Origin: Lachnospiraceae bacterium
GTDB taxonomy: Bacteria; Bacillota; Clostridia; Lachnospirales; Lachnospiraceae
Length of the DNA stretch: 44,131 bases
Direction of reading: 5' to 3'
NCBI GenBank assembly: GCA_017625255.1
Contig: JAGALK010000090.1
Coordinates: forward strand, 1-44,131
Below, piece by piece: positions 16,707-26,269 of the stretch. The notes below the pieces were generated by a model. The model saw only the letters and a program-made list of their open reading frames with translations, was not told the DNA's origin and ran no database searches. Both the position numbers and the translations under genes were made by a program. Each line of letters begins with the position of its first letter. Position 1 is the first letter of the stretch.

Positions 16707-18431
16707 ATGTCAGCTTTATTGAAAAAAAAGAAATTTATTATTTTAAACAAAGATAAAGAACAGGAAGCAAAAAAAGTGGAAGAAGCAGAAGTACCTGTGG
16801 ATACGGTAGTGTGTCCTTCCTGTAAAGCAGAATTAGTAAAATCTGAGGTTGTGGAGAATAAGTATGTCTGCTATGAATGTGGAAGCTATTTCAGGGTTCG
16901 TACCAAAAATCGAATTAAGATGGTAGCAGATGCAAAAACCTTTACACCATGGTTTGAAGATATGGAATTTGAAAATCCATTGAATTTTCCAAACTATGAA
17001 GAAAAAATTACAGCTACGCAGGAAAAGACAGGACTACATGAGGGTGTGACTATAGGAGAAGCAAAAATCTATGGTGAGCCGGTAGTGCTTGGTGTCTGTG
17101 ATGCGAGATTTTTGATGGGAAGTATGGGCCATATCGTAGGCGAAAAGATTGCAGCAGCCGTAGAACAGGCAACAGAGAAAAGACTTCCGGTCGTATTATT
17201 CTGCTGTTCCGGCGGTGCAAGAATGCAGGAAGGTATCATTTCCTTAATGCAGATGGCAAAAACCTCCGCTGCTATAAAGAAGCATTCAAAAGCAGGCCTT
17301 TTATATGTACCGGTATTGACAGATCCGACAACCGGAGGCGTAACAGCTAGTTTTGCCATGTTAGGAGATATTATTTTAGCAGAACCCGGTGCATTAATCG
17401 GATTTGCAGGTCCAAGAGTTATTGAACAAACCATTGGTCAGAAATTGCCGGAAGGCTTCCAGAGAGCAGAGTTCCAGCTAGAGCATGGATTTGTGGATGC
17501 TATTGTAGAAAGAAAAGATTTAAAGAAAACATTATACAAAATCTTAAAAATGCATCATGTAAATGAAGGCTATGCGAATTTTACTCCTGCAACAGAGTTC
17601 AAATTTGCTCCAAGTGAGCTGATGAAGGAACGCAGTGTAAAAAGTAAGAGCATGAGTGCATGGGAAAAGGTAAAGGCAGCCAGAAGCATCAGCCGCCCTG
17701 CATCTGTAGACTACATGAATGAGATTTTTGAGGACTTTATGGAATTTCATGGAGACCGTTATTTCAGGGATGATCCTGCAATTGTAGGTGGTGTGGCTTA
17801 TTTAGATGGTCAGCCGGTAACTGTAATTGGTGTGTACAAAGGAAAAGATATGAAGGATTGTGCAGCCCATAATTATGGTATGCCGTCACCAGAGGGCTAT
17901 AGAAAGGCACTTCGTCTGATGAAGCAGGCAGAGAAGTTTAATCGTCCGATTATTACATTTGTCAATACCTCAGGTGCTTTCTGTGGTATGGAGGCAGAAG
18001 AAGGCGGACAGGGTGAAGCAATTGCGAGAAACCTTTACGAGATGTCTGATTTGAAAGTACCTGTACTTTGTCTGATGATTGGTGAAGGCGGAAGCGGTGG
18101 TGCATTGGCACTTGCTGTTGGCAATGAAGTATGGATGATGGAAAATGCAACCTATTCCATCCTTTCGCCGGAAGGATTTGCATCTATTCTTTGGAAAGAT
18201 GGAAAACGGGCAAAAGAGGCTGCTGAGGTTATGAAAATTACAGCAGAGGATTTGCATCAGTTACGAATTGTCGAGAAAATCATACCGGAATTTGGTGGAG
18301 CTGATGAAGATGCACTGCATGATATTGCAATGTTTATGAAATGTAATATGCGTGAATTTTTAGAAAAATACAGTGGGATGAACAGAGAAGAGTTAGCAGA
18401 AGACCGTTATAAGAGATTCCGCAGCTTTTAA
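16707..18431 (+). CDS. accDA: fused acetyl-CoA carboxylase carboxyltransferase (AccD-AccA)
   Basis: One 574-aa frame contains both carboxyltransferase subunits that move the carboxyl group from biotin to acetyl-CoA. The AccD part (about 1-300) has the zinc ribbon C-x2-C...C-x2-C ([17 protein letters not shown]) and the SGGARMQEG and [12 protein letters not shown] motifs. The AccA part (about 318-574) opens at [11 protein letters not shown], and has [34 protein letters not shown] and [11 protein letters not shown]. No stop or frame break lies between them. In many bacteria these are two genes. The biotin carrier (accB) and carboxylase (accC) genes are absent from this operon. Confidence 0.93.
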   Translation: MSALLKKKKFIILNKDKEQEAKKVEEAEVPVDTVVCPSCKAELVKSEVVENKYVCYECGSYFRVRTKNRIKMVADAKTFTPWFEDMEFENPLNFPNYEEKITATQEKTGLHEGVTIGEAKIYGEPVVLGVCDARFLMGSMGHIVGEKIAAAVEQATEKRLPVVLFCCSGGARMQEGIISLMQMAKTSAAIKKHSKAGLLYVPVLTDPTTGGVTASFAMLGDIILAEPGALIGFAGPRVIEQTIGQKLPEGFQRAEFQLEHGFVDAIVERKDLKKTLYKILKMHHVNEGYANFTPATEFKFAPSELMKERSVKSKSMSAWEKVKAARSISRPASVDYMNEIFEDFMEFHGDRYFRDDPAIVGGVAYLDGQPVTVIGVYKGKDMKDCAAHNYGMPSPEGYRKALRLMKQAEKFNRPIITFVNTSGAFCGMEAEEGGQGEAIARNLYEMSDLKVPVLCLMIGEGGSGGALALAVGNEVWMMENATYSILSPEGFASILWKDGKRAKEAAEVMKITAEDLHQLRIVEKIIPEFGGADEDALHDIAMFMKCNMREFLEKYSGMNREELAEDRYKRFRSF

Positions 18432-18444
18432 TAGGAGTAAAATA

Positions 18445-19410
18445 ATGAAGACCAGAATATGTGGTACAGGAAGTGCATTGCCAAAGTTGGTAGTGACAAA
18501 TGATGACTTAAGCAAAATCATGGATACTTCGGATGAGTGGATTAGCAGTCGTACAGGAATTCGTTCCAGACATCTTGCGGTAGAGGAAAATCTCACCGGT
18601 CTGGCAACAGAGGCTGCAAAGCAGGCATTAGAAGAATCCGGAATAAAAGCAGAAGAGCTGGATATGATTTTAGCAGCAACACTTTCTGCAGATAATATTT
18701 GTCCGTCACTTTCCTGTGAATTACAAAGAGAATTAGGAGCAGTAAATGCGGTTGCATTTGATATTAATGCAGCCTGCTCCGGTTTTTTGTTTGCTTTGCA
18801 GACAGCAGATGCATATATTAAGACAGGAATGCACAAAAAAATTCTGTTAGTTGGTGGAGAAATTTTATCTAAATTAATGGATTGGAATGATCGTTCTACC
18901 TGTGTATTATTTGGTGACGGAGCAGGTGCAGCCGTTGTACAGGCGGATGAAGATGGTGGTGTTCTTGCCAATGTACAGGGTGCTGATGGCGCAAAGGGAG
19001 AAGCACTTGTGGTAGAAAACCGTAAGGTTAATAATCCGTATGTCACAAATAGCAAGGAGCTCTCCTACACATTTATGAACGGACAGGAAGTATATAAATT
19101 TGCAGTAAAGACAGTACCAAAAGCAATTTTAGAAGCCGTTGAAAAAGCAGGGCTTACGGTGGAGGATATAGATTTATTTGTGATTCATCAGGCAAATATG
19201 CGTATTATTGAATCTGTATCTAAACGATTGAAGGTTTCGATGGATAAATTCCCGACCAGCCTAGAGGAATGCGGAAATATTTCAGCGGGAAGTGTGCCGA
19301 TTTTATTAGACAAAGTCAATAAAAAAGGTATGTTGAAAAAAGGGGATAAAGTAGTACTTGCCGGATTTGGCGGAGGACTTACCTGGGGAGCATCTGTGCT
19401 TACATGGTAA
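18445..19410 (+). CDS. fabH: beta-ketoacyl-ACP synthase III
   Basis: This 321-aa enzyme starts fatty-acid synthesis by condensing acyl-CoA with malonyl-ACP. The catalytic triad is visible: Cys in NAACSGF near residue 113, His in VIHQANMRI near 250, and Asn in GNISAGSVPILL near 280. Length is typical. TAGGAG precedes the ATG. It is the last synthetic gene of the operon and lies 50 bp before the MarR regulator. Confidence 0.95.
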   Translation: MKTRICGTGSALPKLVVTNDDLSKIMDTSDEWISSRTGIRSRHLAVEENLTGLATEAAKQALEESGIKAEELDMILAATLSADNICPSLSCELQRELGAVNAVAFDINAACSGFLFALQTADAYIKTGMHKKILLVGGEILSKLMDWNDRSTCVLFGDGAGAAVVQADEDGGVLANVQGADGAKGEALVVENRKVNNPYVTNSKELSYTFMNGQEVYKFAVKTVPKAILEAVEKAGLTVEDIDLFVIHQANMRIIESVSKRLKVSMDKFPTSLEECGNISAGSVPILLDKVNKKGMLKKGDKVVLAGFGGGLTWGASVLTW

Positions 19411-19460
19411 ATTGTGCAAAACCAGGCATAGTGAAGATATGCATACAAACGGAGGGAAGC

Positions 19461-19922
19461 ATGGATACGATGAAAAGACCCGGCACCGATGATGTCATGA
19501 ATGAATTGTTGGTGAAGCTTTTCAAAAATGTAGTAGAAATTGAAGATAGATGTCTGATTACACCTGAGTTTAAGGATATCAGTGTAAATGATATGCATAT
19601 CATTGAAGCCGTTGGCATGGAAGAACCAAAAAGTATGTCTACCGTAGCAAAGCTCATGTCCATTACAACCGGAACGCTGACGAAGCTTGTGGATGGACTT
19701 TCGGAAAAAGGTTATGTGAACAGAGAGCGTGGAAAAAAAGATAAGCGCGTGGTTTTAGTTTCCTTGACCGAAAAGGGCAAGCAGGCATTTGCCCATCATG
19801 AACGCTTTCATCGCTCTATGGTTCGTCACATGAGAGATGGATTAAATGAGCAGGAGACATCAATTTTGGTATATGCCTTGGCAAAGCTGAATGATAATTT
19901 TAACAGGGTGTATGAAGGGTAA
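19461..19922 (+). CDS. fabT: MarR-family regulator, FabT-like
   Basis: This 153-aa winged-helix protein has a recognition-helix block MSTVAKLMSITTGTLTKLVD and a wing KGYVNRERGKKDKRVVLVSL, as in MarR/FabT proteins. The ATG at 19461 is chosen for the GGAGGG site 4-9 bp upstream; a frame from 19404 overlaps fabH without one. Its place at the end of the fatty-acid operon and the three TTTG-N5-CAAA boxes at the operon promoter make it the likely repressor. In streptococci fabT lies near the start of the cluster instead. The fatty-acid link rests on context and box similarity. Confidence 0.85.
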   Translation: MDTMKRPGTDDVMNELLVKLFKNVVEIEDRCLITPEFKDISVNDMHIIEAVGMEEPKSMSTVAKLMSITTGTLTKLVDGLSEKGYVNRERGKKDKRVVLVSLTEKGKQAFAHHERFHRSMVRHMRDGLNEQETSILVYALAKLNDNFNRVYEG

Positions 19923-19933
19923 AAAATGAAATA

Positions 19934-19990
19934 AACGCCTTATTGTTGGAATGTAAAAGAGAATTTCAACAGTGAGGCGTTTTCTGATTT
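19934..19990 (+). terminator. strong terminator of the fatty-acid operon
   Basis: An 18-bp stem pairs 19934-19951 with 19964-19981, with three G-U pairs and a 12-nt loop, followed by a T-rich tail. Confidence 0.85.
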
Positions 19991-20096
19991 TATAAAATGA
20001 ATAGTTTATTTATCAGATAATTTGTGTTAAGATTTTTTTATTAGAGGAGTTTGGGGTATCTGTTAATAAGTGAAAAAGAAAAGGGGGGAGTGTAGG

Positions 20097-23000
20097 ATGA
20101 AAAGAACGATTTTGGCATGGGTTTTAGCAATGAGTATGACAGTGACATTACTACCGGCGACAATATTTGCAGAGAATGCAGATATGGTTGACACTGTGGA
20201 TGCAGTGAGTGACAGTGTGAAAGCAGCTACAGATGAAGCAGAACTAGAAGCGGCAACTGTGGTATCCATAGGAGGTACAGAATTGGTCAGTGGAAAGTAC
20301 TATAGAGCTGCCAATAGAGGAGATGCTGTATCTACAGGTGTGCTAGAAATAGAAGAAGCAAAAAAGGGTGAAAGCTATCTGTATTATGAGGCAGGAGTAC
20401 TTACGGTTGAAGGACAGGTTTATATTGAGACGGAAACCGACCATGCACTGACGATAGGTGGAGGTATGTTGACAATTACCGGTGAAAATGCCAGAGGTCT
20501 GAGTTTAGACAGTGAATCCGGTTCTGCGATTTATAACAGTACAGGGACAAAGCAGTGTCTGGTAAAAACAGAAGGATATTCCGGTAATATCACCTTAGAA
20601 GGCGGCGGTTCCGAGGTAGTAAGCAATGTCGGATTGGATCTGTCTACAACGGGAACTATCTTCATGAAGGCTACCGGAGAAACCGGAGGAATCGTACGCA
20701 GTACGGTAAGCGGTGATAATGTGCATTTATCGGCAGATCTTATTTTTGTTATAATGGATAGTACTACAGATTATATGTTTACCAATTCTGGAACGGTTTC
20801 TATGATACAGACAAGAGAAGATTGGTCGTTTTCTATTGAAGGAAAAACAAGTGGGCTGTTATTTGGGAATCAGAAATCTATTTATCTGGAAGCAAACGGG
20901 GATATTACCATAGAAAATCTGGCAGGAGGAGCCGGAAAGGATTTGACAGCAGAGTCTGCCAAAGGCAGTATTTATTTGGCGTTGAATTCCAGTAATGCTG
21001 CAATTACAGGTGATATAAATCTGACTGCAAAAGAGAATATTGTCATTTCCAATGATGCCGGGAGTGTGACATCTGCCAGTGGAAGTCTGACTGTCCTGGC
21101 TGAGACGGGAAGTATTTCTGTTACAGGAATAAATACCAGCGGAGCAGTTGTAGATGTAACATCAAATCTGACCGCAAAAAAAGACATTAATATTACAAAT
21201 GAAGTGGGAACGGAAAGTATCAATACGCAAAAAGAAAATACCTTTACTACGGATGGATTTGTTGTTTTAGAAAACGGTGAGGGTATATCTGTCTCAAAGG
21301 ATGGTGTAAATACTTTAGATATTGGCATCTTTGGCGGAGAAATCACAGATGGAGAGTCGTTGGATTTCCGAACAGGAGCACCGACAGAAAAGACCTATTA
21401 TACAATAGGATCGGGATTTTTGGTATATACACCTGCCACAGAAGAAAATAATTCTGCTAAAATCCTGCTTCATGAGGTAAATGCATATCCCTATACATTG
21501 GTTTTACCGAATACAAAGGTGACGGTAAATTTAGATGGATATAATGTTTTACAGACACCGTGGGAAAATGTGACAGATATGACCATTTGCAGCAGTGAAG
21601 AAGCAAAATTGGAAGTAAACTGCGATTTTATACTGTCAGAGGATGCAGCAGTACAGATAGAATCAGGAAATCTGGAAATTACAAAAATGGGTACTTTGGA
21701 AATTCTGTCTGTGAGCAGTCTGGCGGTAAAAGAAGGTGCTCGTATAACAAATAACAGCTTTGTGTATGTGCCTTCTGGGACATCAAAAGATGCTATGGCA
21801 GCATTGGGACTTACAGGAACGGGATTCGTAGGTGTGAAAAATGCAGAGGGAACAGCAGTAGAAAAGTATTGTGATAATACTGGTACAGACTTAGGAACTG
21901 TAGTTATAGATAAGGTTTCATTGACTGATACAGAGGTTACAGCAGAAGAAAATCTCGGCTATACATGGTTAAAGAGTGGCAGTAAAGAGAAGCCGTTATG
22001 GACATTGACCCTGGATGGTGTTATTTTCAGGGATGAGCTTTATGTCCGGTATACGGTAGATAATATGCGTATAGTTACAACAAAAGATAGTCAGATATTA
22101 GGAGATATATTTATTTATCCTACGGTAGAATTTGCCGGAGAAGGTACTTTGACGACAGGTCATATCTATGGATTTGATGTTACAGTGAGTGGTACATTAA
22201 AAGTGGAGGCAGACGAAAATATATGTGCATTGTCCTGCAGCAGATTAAAGATAGAAGAAACAGGTATGTTGGAGGTATCCGGCGGATATGGTATACATCT
22301 GGGTGGCTTGTGTGCACAGGGCTTTTCTTTTGCAAGAGGCGGAAAAGTAGTGATAGATGCAGCAGAACAGGCATTTTTTATAACGGATGATCTTTCTGGT
22401 GTAACTATCGAAGAAATGTGGGATGTTCCAGAGAGCTGTATGCCGGAAGGATATACATTTGCTTATATGGAAGTTGAAGAAGAAGAGGGTATGATACCGC
22501 TATATTATTATGAGTATGTACTTACACAGAAGGATGAAGAAGGGAAAAGCATTGTTGCTAAAAAATTAGTTTTAGAGGATAATCACAGTCATACAACCGT
22601 CATTGATGAAGCAGTAGAAGCGACCTGTACGCAAGAAGGAAAGACTATGGGAAGTCACTGTGGCATATGTGGTGCAGTACTCAAAGCACAGGAGACTATT
22701 GAGAAAAAAGCGCATACTCCGGTTGTAGATGCGGCAGTAGAACCTACTTATACGCAGGAAGGAAAAACAGAAGGCAGTCATTGCTTGATTTGTGGTGAAA
22801 TACTAAAGGCACAGGAAATTATCGGTGTCAAAGTGCAGTCGGAAGAACCGAAAATTACAGAGATAAAAGATATTACACTTGCAGAAGAAAGCTATACATA
22901 TAATGGTAAGGTAAAAACACCGGCTGTTGTTGTGAAGGATAATGCAGGTAAAGTGCTGCAGGAAAATACAGATTATATTTTAAGCTATAGTGCGGACAGA

Positions 23001-23390
23001 AAAAATGTAGGTGTGTATTCTGTAACTGTTAATTTGCAGGGAAATTACAGTGGTTCAAAGACTTTAAGCTTTACAATTGTGCCAAAGGGTACTTCTATTT
23101 CCAAGGTAACTGCAGCGAAGAAAGGTTTTGCAGTTAAATGGAAAAAACAGAAAAAACAGACTACAGGTTATGAGATTTCGTATTCCACCAATAGGAAATT
23201 TACTGGTAAAAACGCCAAAATTAAGACGGTTAAAAAGAATGATAAGAACAAAATTGCTATTAAGAATTTAAAGGCAAAAAAGAAATATTATGTTCGTATT
23301 CGCACTTATAAGACGGTGAAAACAGAGAGTGGAAATGTAAAGCTTTATTCTGACTGGAGTAAGGCGAAGAAAGTCGTAACAAAAAGATAA
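20097..23390 (+). CDS. large secreted surface protein with beta-rich repeats and FN3-like C-terminus
   Basis: This 1097-aa protein has a signal peptide (residues 1-26, ending ATIFA). It then has a long beta-strand-rich region resembling a beta-helix or carbohydrate-binding stalk, and two about 42-aa repeats near 828-912, each with HS/HT...QEGKT..GSHC.ICG, which could bind metal through Cys and His. A MBG-like domain follows (ITLAEESYTYNGKVKTPAVV, about 923-1000), then a Lys-rich FN3-like domain (about 1003-1097, GYEISYSTNRKFTGK). The ATG at 20097 lies behind GGGGGGAG; a GTG 27 bp upstream precedes that site. There is no LPXTG or transmembrane anchor, so the basic end may hold it to the wall. 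Ligand unknown. Confidence 0.85.
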   Translation: MKRTILAWVLAMSMTVTLLPATIFAENADMVDTVDAVSDSVKAATDEAELEAATVVSIGGTELVSGKYYRAANRGDAVSTGVLEIEEAKKGESYLYYEAGVLTVEGQVYIETETDHALTIGGGMLTITGENARGLSLDSESGSAIYNSTGTKQCLVKTEGYSGNITLEGGGSEVVSNVGLDLSTTGTIFMKATGETGGIVRSTVSGDNVHLSADLIFVIMDSTTDYMFTNSGTVSMIQTREDWSFSIEGKTSGLLFGNQKSIYLEANGDITIENLAGGAGKDLTAESAKGSIYLALNSSNAAITGDINLTAKENIVISNDAGSVTSASGSLTVLAETGSISVTGINTSGAVVDVTSNLTAKKDINITNEVGTESINTQKENTFTTDGFVVLENGEGISVSKDGVNTLDIGIFGGEITDGESLDFRTGAPTEKTYYTIGSGFLVYTPATEENNSAKILLHEVNAYPYTLVLPNTKVTVNLDGYNVLQTPWENVTDMTICSSEEAKLEVNCDFILSEDAAVQIESGNLEITKMGTLEILSVSSLAVKEGARITNNSFVYVPSGTSKDAMAALGLTGTGFVGVKNAEGTAVEKYCDNTGTDLGTVVIDKVSLTDTEVTAEENLGYTWLKSGSKEKPLWTLTLDGVIFRDELYVRYTVDNMRIVTTKDSQILGDIFIYPTVEFAGEGTLTTGHIYGFDVTVSGTLKVEADENICALSCSRLKIEETGMLEVSGGYGIHLGGLCAQGFSFARGGKVVIDAAEQAFFITDDLSGVTIEEMWDVPESCMPEGYTFAYMEVEEEEGMIPLYYYEYVLTQKDEEGKSIVAKKLVLEDNHSHTTVIDEAVEATCTQEGKTMGSHCGICGAVLKAQETIEKKAHTPVVDAAVEPTYTQEGKTEGSHCLICGEILKAQEIIGVKVQSEEPKITEIKDITLAEESYTYNGKVKTPAVVVKDNAGKVLQENTDYILSYSADRKNVGVYSVTVNLQGNYSGSKTLSFTIVPKGTSISKVTAAKKGFAVKWKKQKKQTTGYEISYSTNRKFTGKNAKIKTVKKNDKNKIAIKNLKAKKKYYVRIRTYKTVKTESGNVKLYSDWSKAKKVVTKR

Positions 23391-23405
23391 AGGAGAAAAG
23401 ATACG

Positions 23406-24017
23406 ATGTTAAAGAAAATTACGATGACAATAGTGGGAATTTTGTTAGTGTATGGTTCTGTAGCATTTGCCATTAAGGCTGGAATCGGTGTACTTCCGGT
23501 GGATGCTGCGATTGCAACGGTTGCTGATGTTATAGGAATAAAAGTAGGAACCTTTTCTATGATTTTTCATGGAAGCTTTTTTGTGGGACAAATTCTTATT
23601 GAAAAGAAGGATTTTCGGAAAATGGAGCTTTTGCAGATTGTATATGTCACATTGGGCGGCTCAGTTTTGAACTTCTTTTTGTATACGGTGTTAAGTGGTG
23701 TATCTTTTTCTGCTTATCCGATTCGCTTAATTGTAAGCGTAGTGGCATTTATTGTAAGTGCATTCGGCTGTACACTTGTACTTGAAACACATCTGATGCG
23801 AACACCAATGGAAGGCTGTATTCAGTTAATTGCGGAGAGAATTGGCACTACAATGGGAAAACTGCGGCAGAAGATAGACATTGTATTGGTGTTGATTAGT
23901 GTAGTATTGACATTGATGTTTGGTACAGAATGGACACTTCGAGAGGGAACAATTATTGCAGCATTGATATTTGGTCCGGCGATGGATTTTTGGAAGAGAA
24001 CGGTGTTTAAGGGTTAA
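23406..24017 (+). CDS. YczE/YitT-like integral membrane protein
   Basis: This 203-aa protein has five or so hydrophobic helices and the pattern of the YczE/YitT-type family: an early GSVAFAIKAGIGVLPVDA segment and a late GTIIAALIFGPAMDFW segment. AAGGAG lies upstream. It begins 15 bp after the large surface protein and is probably cotranscribed with it. The biochemical role of this family is not established. Confidence 0.8.
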   Translation: MLKKITMTIVGILLVYGSVAFAIKAGIGVLPVDAAIATVADVIGIKVGTFSMIFHGSFFVGQILIEKKDFRKMELLQIVYVTLGGSVLNFFLYTVLSGVSFSAYPIRLIVSVVAFIVSAFGCTLVLETHLMRTPMEGCIQLIAERIGTTMGKLRQKIDIVLVLISVVLTLMFGTEWTLREGTIIAALIFGPAMDFWKRTVFKG

Positions 24018-24051
24018 ATGCTGCTTGCGCATCAGAAGTATCATAAAAAAG

Positions 24052-24076
24052 TAGCCATGATAGTCACCAAACGATG
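24052..24076 (+). repeat. imperfect direct repeat, copy 1
   Basis: TAGCCATGATAGTCACCAAA continues with CGATG. It matches 25492-25516 at 22 of 25 positions, and all three differences are A/G. Copy 2 is part of a terminator hairpin, but this copy lacks the pairing 3' arm. The two copies bracket the Big2-domain gene. Confidence 0.7.
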
Positions 24077-24117
24077 CAATCTATGTCAATAGGATATTGA
24101 GATAGGAGAAGGGTTCA

Positions 24118-25479
24118 ATGAAAAGAGAAAAAAGAACACTAAATAGAATACATATACATTTGTTGGCAGTAATTTGCTTAATAGTACTTTTCTTAGCTGT
24201 CCCGTGTCAAGCAGAGCCTATTCAAGCGGCATCCAACCCCAAACTTAGCAAAAAATCTGTCCGTCTCATAAAGGGTGAAACGATAAAGCTGAAACTAAAA
24301 GGAGCAAAAGGCAAGGTGACATGGAAAAGCACGAAGAAAGCCATTGCTTCCGTAAATAAAAAAGGAATAGTGAAAGCCCGTAAAAAAGGAAATGCAAAAA
24401 TAGTTGCCAGATACGCAGGCAAATCTTATAAGTGTAAAGTCTGGGTAGAGACACCACAGATTAGTAAAACAAGCATTGTGCTGGAAGTAGGACAGACAGA
24501 TACTTTAGCGATACAGGGAACGAAACAGAGGGTCACATGGAGTAGTGTATATCCGCAAATCGCAGATGTGGATGCAAATGGAAAAATAACAGCAAACTCT
24601 GTAGGAACCACAGTTATTTCAGCAACCATAGGAAAAAACAGTTATTCATGCATAGTTACAGTAAAAGATAAATCACAAGATATAACGGAAACGAAACCGC
24701 AACCAGAACCAGAACCACAATCACAACCGGATCCACAACCAGAACCACAACCGGATTCGCAACCAAGCGGTGAAGTGAAGATGGGTATATACAATAATTC
24801 TGTAGATACACTGGAAGAATGTACAAATGTCATAACTACAGAAGAAAATGATATTGGGGAGTTGATAGTGAATGATACGAAGAGTGACATTATAGTATGT
24901 CGGGGAAGTGTTATAGAGCAAAAGATAGAAGGAGAATGGGTGAGAATTTGGGGAGAAATAGAGGTGGATGAAGGAGATAAATATTTAGCGCCTGGAGAAA
25001 AATATAGGAATTGTGTATATATGAACAATTATTTGGATGTTGGAGAATACAGATTAACCAAAAAGATTAAAATTGGAGACGAAATAAGAGACTTAATACA
25101 GGAATTTACCTGTGAGCAGGGGGTTTTGCTGGTAAGTATAACACCGGTAGGTTCCTGCACTGTTCCAAAAGGACAGGAAACATTTGATGTAAGAGTAAAA
25201 AATTATTCCAATATGACAGTCAGTGTTTTTTCACCATGTATTTTAGAAAAAAAGGTGGATGAACAGTGGATAGAATGGGATTTAGGCTGGGTAGATATAA
25301 GTTCATCGCCGGCAATATTACCTGGGGATGAGGATATAATAGGAGCATTTCTGATTCCAGGATATCCGGAATATCCATTGTCAAATACATGTGAACCGGG
25401 AGAATATCGCATAAAGACATGGTGTGAAGCAGGCAGACAAATGAAGATTTGCTATGTTGCTTTTGAAATTGTAGAATAG
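24118..25479 (+). CDS. secreted protein with tandem Big2 Ig-like domains and Pro-rich linker
   Basis: This 453-aa protein has a signal peptide (about 1-38, hydrophobic LLAVICLIVLFLAV). Two bacterial Ig-like group 2 domains follow (about 41-110 and 113-182, with VTWKSTKKAIASVNKKGIV and VTWSSVYPQIADVDANGKI). A Gln/Pro/Glu/Asp linker of QPEPEP type spans about 192-218. A C-terminal region (about 220-453) looks like two more Ig-like folds, each with Cys and Trp. GAGAAGGG precedes the start. The first Big2 domain is very Lys-rich. There is no sortase signal or membrane anchor. Function is unknown; adhesion or wall association is inferred. Confidence 0.8.
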   Translation: MKREKRTLNRIHIHLLAVICLIVLFLAVPCQAEPIQAASNPKLSKKSVRLIKGETIKLKLKGAKGKVTWKSTKKAIASVNKKGIVKARKKGNAKIVARYAGKSYKCKVWVETPQISKTSIVLEVGQTDTLAIQGTKQRVTWSSVYPQIADVDANGKITANSVGTTVISATIGKNSYSCIVTVKDKSQDITETKPQPEPEPQSQPDPQPEPQPDSQPSGEVKMGIYNNSVDTLEECTNVITTEENDIGELIVNDTKSDIIVCRGSVIEQKIEGEWVRIWGEIEVDEGDKYLAPGEKYRNCVYMNNYLDVGEYRLTKKIKIGDEIRDLIQEFTCEQGVLLVSITPVGSCTVPKGQETFDVRVKNYSNMTVSVFSPCILEKKVDEQWIEWDLGWVDISSSPAILPGDEDIIGAFLIPGYPEYPLSNTCEPGEYRIKTWCEAGRQMKICYVAFEIVE

Positions 25480-25488
25480 CCATAACGA

Positions 25489-25540
25489 GAATAGCCATGA
25501 TGGTCACCAAGCGGTGTCGTCATGGCTATTCTTTATGGGA
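25489..25540. terminator. hairpin terminator containing direct repeat copy 2
   Basis: GAATAGCCATGA (25489-25500) pairs with TCATGGCTATTC (25520-25531), and an inner CACC/GGTG pair (25505-25508 with 25513-25516) extends the stem. A short T-rich stretch follows. It separates the Big2 gene from the convergent LiaF-like gene. Bases 25492-25516 are the second copy of the 24052-24076 repeat. Confidence 0.7.
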
Positions 25541-25576
25541 CTTTTTACAGCTTCTTTTGATTGCTCTGAATTGATG

Positions 25577-26269
25577 TTAAATATAGTAAATCTTACATTC
25601 GCCGAAGCTTACATGACCTTTAATGGTTACGGCTGGGAAGCCTGCGTTGGTGGTGCGATGTACTTCGTCTACATCGCCAAAGGCTGCGGAAACCTCTAAT
25701 TTTACATTCCAGTCTCTAGGAAGATACAGTTCGGTTTCGCCAAAGGAGGTATCTACATAGATTTCAGCAGAGTCTCCGTTTATTTGTGTATGATCAAAGA
25801 ATACTTTTAAGGTACCAAAGGTACATTTCAGATATGCCTGACGAAAATCCGGTGTATCAATGTATTTGGAGGCTTCACCGAAAGTAACTGTGCAGTTCAC
25901 ATCCGGCTCATTTAAGTGTTCTACCTTGTCGCAGAATACATCGCCGCCTAAATGTCCTCGCATTCCCGGATGATTCGGGAAGATAAAGGATAAACCAATA
26001 CTGGCAGAAACAGCAGCGAAAAGAACTGGAAATGGTGTAATAGCTTCTAAATGCAGCTGTTTATCATAAATAATAATTAAAACGGCGATTGGCATCAAAA
26101 TACCAAAAAAATTTACCGGACGAAGGCTTTTGAAGATACAGCAAAATAAAAATACGGTAAGCAGGGTAGAGGCTAAATTGATATTTTCAAAATAACCAAA
26201 GTTACTCAATAAAATAAATGCAGCTACAAAGATAAAAACAAGACCCCATAAAATGTTTCTATTTTTCAT
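25577..26269 (-). CDS. LiaF-like membrane protein
   Basis: This 230-aa protein has four hydrophobic helices in the first 100 residues and a C-terminal beta-rich domain with repeated short TFGE/SFGE turns (TVTFGEASKY, TSFGETELYL, HVSFGECKIYY). This is the pattern of LiaF/YvqF 'cell-wall-active antibiotic response' proteins. LiaF restrains a LiaSR two-component system in Bacillus. Here it overlaps a LytTR regulator gene by 11 bp rather than a liaSR pair. AGAGGAAAG precedes the ATG. Confidence 0.85.
   Translation of the reverse strand: MKNRNILWGLVFIFVAAFILLSNFGYFENINLASTLLTVFLFCCIFKSLRPVNFFGILMPIAVLIIIYDKQLHLEAITPFPVLFAAVSASIGLSFIFPNHPGMRGHLGGDVFCDKVEHLNEPDVNCTVTFGEASKYIDTPDFRQAYLKCTFGTLKVFFDHTQINGDSAEIYVDTSFGETELYLPRDWNVKLEVSAAFGDVDEVHRTTNAGFPAVTIKGHVSFGECKIYYI

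Noticed and set aside
24692..24775. Short repeated units that might be a CRISPR or a satellite
   Set aside because: They are in-frame Gln/Pro/Glu/Asp codons forming a protein linker, with no spacers.
25514..25699. Plus-strand frame of 61 codons
   Set aside because: It is mostly antisense to the end of the LiaF-like gene and starts inside a terminator hairpin.
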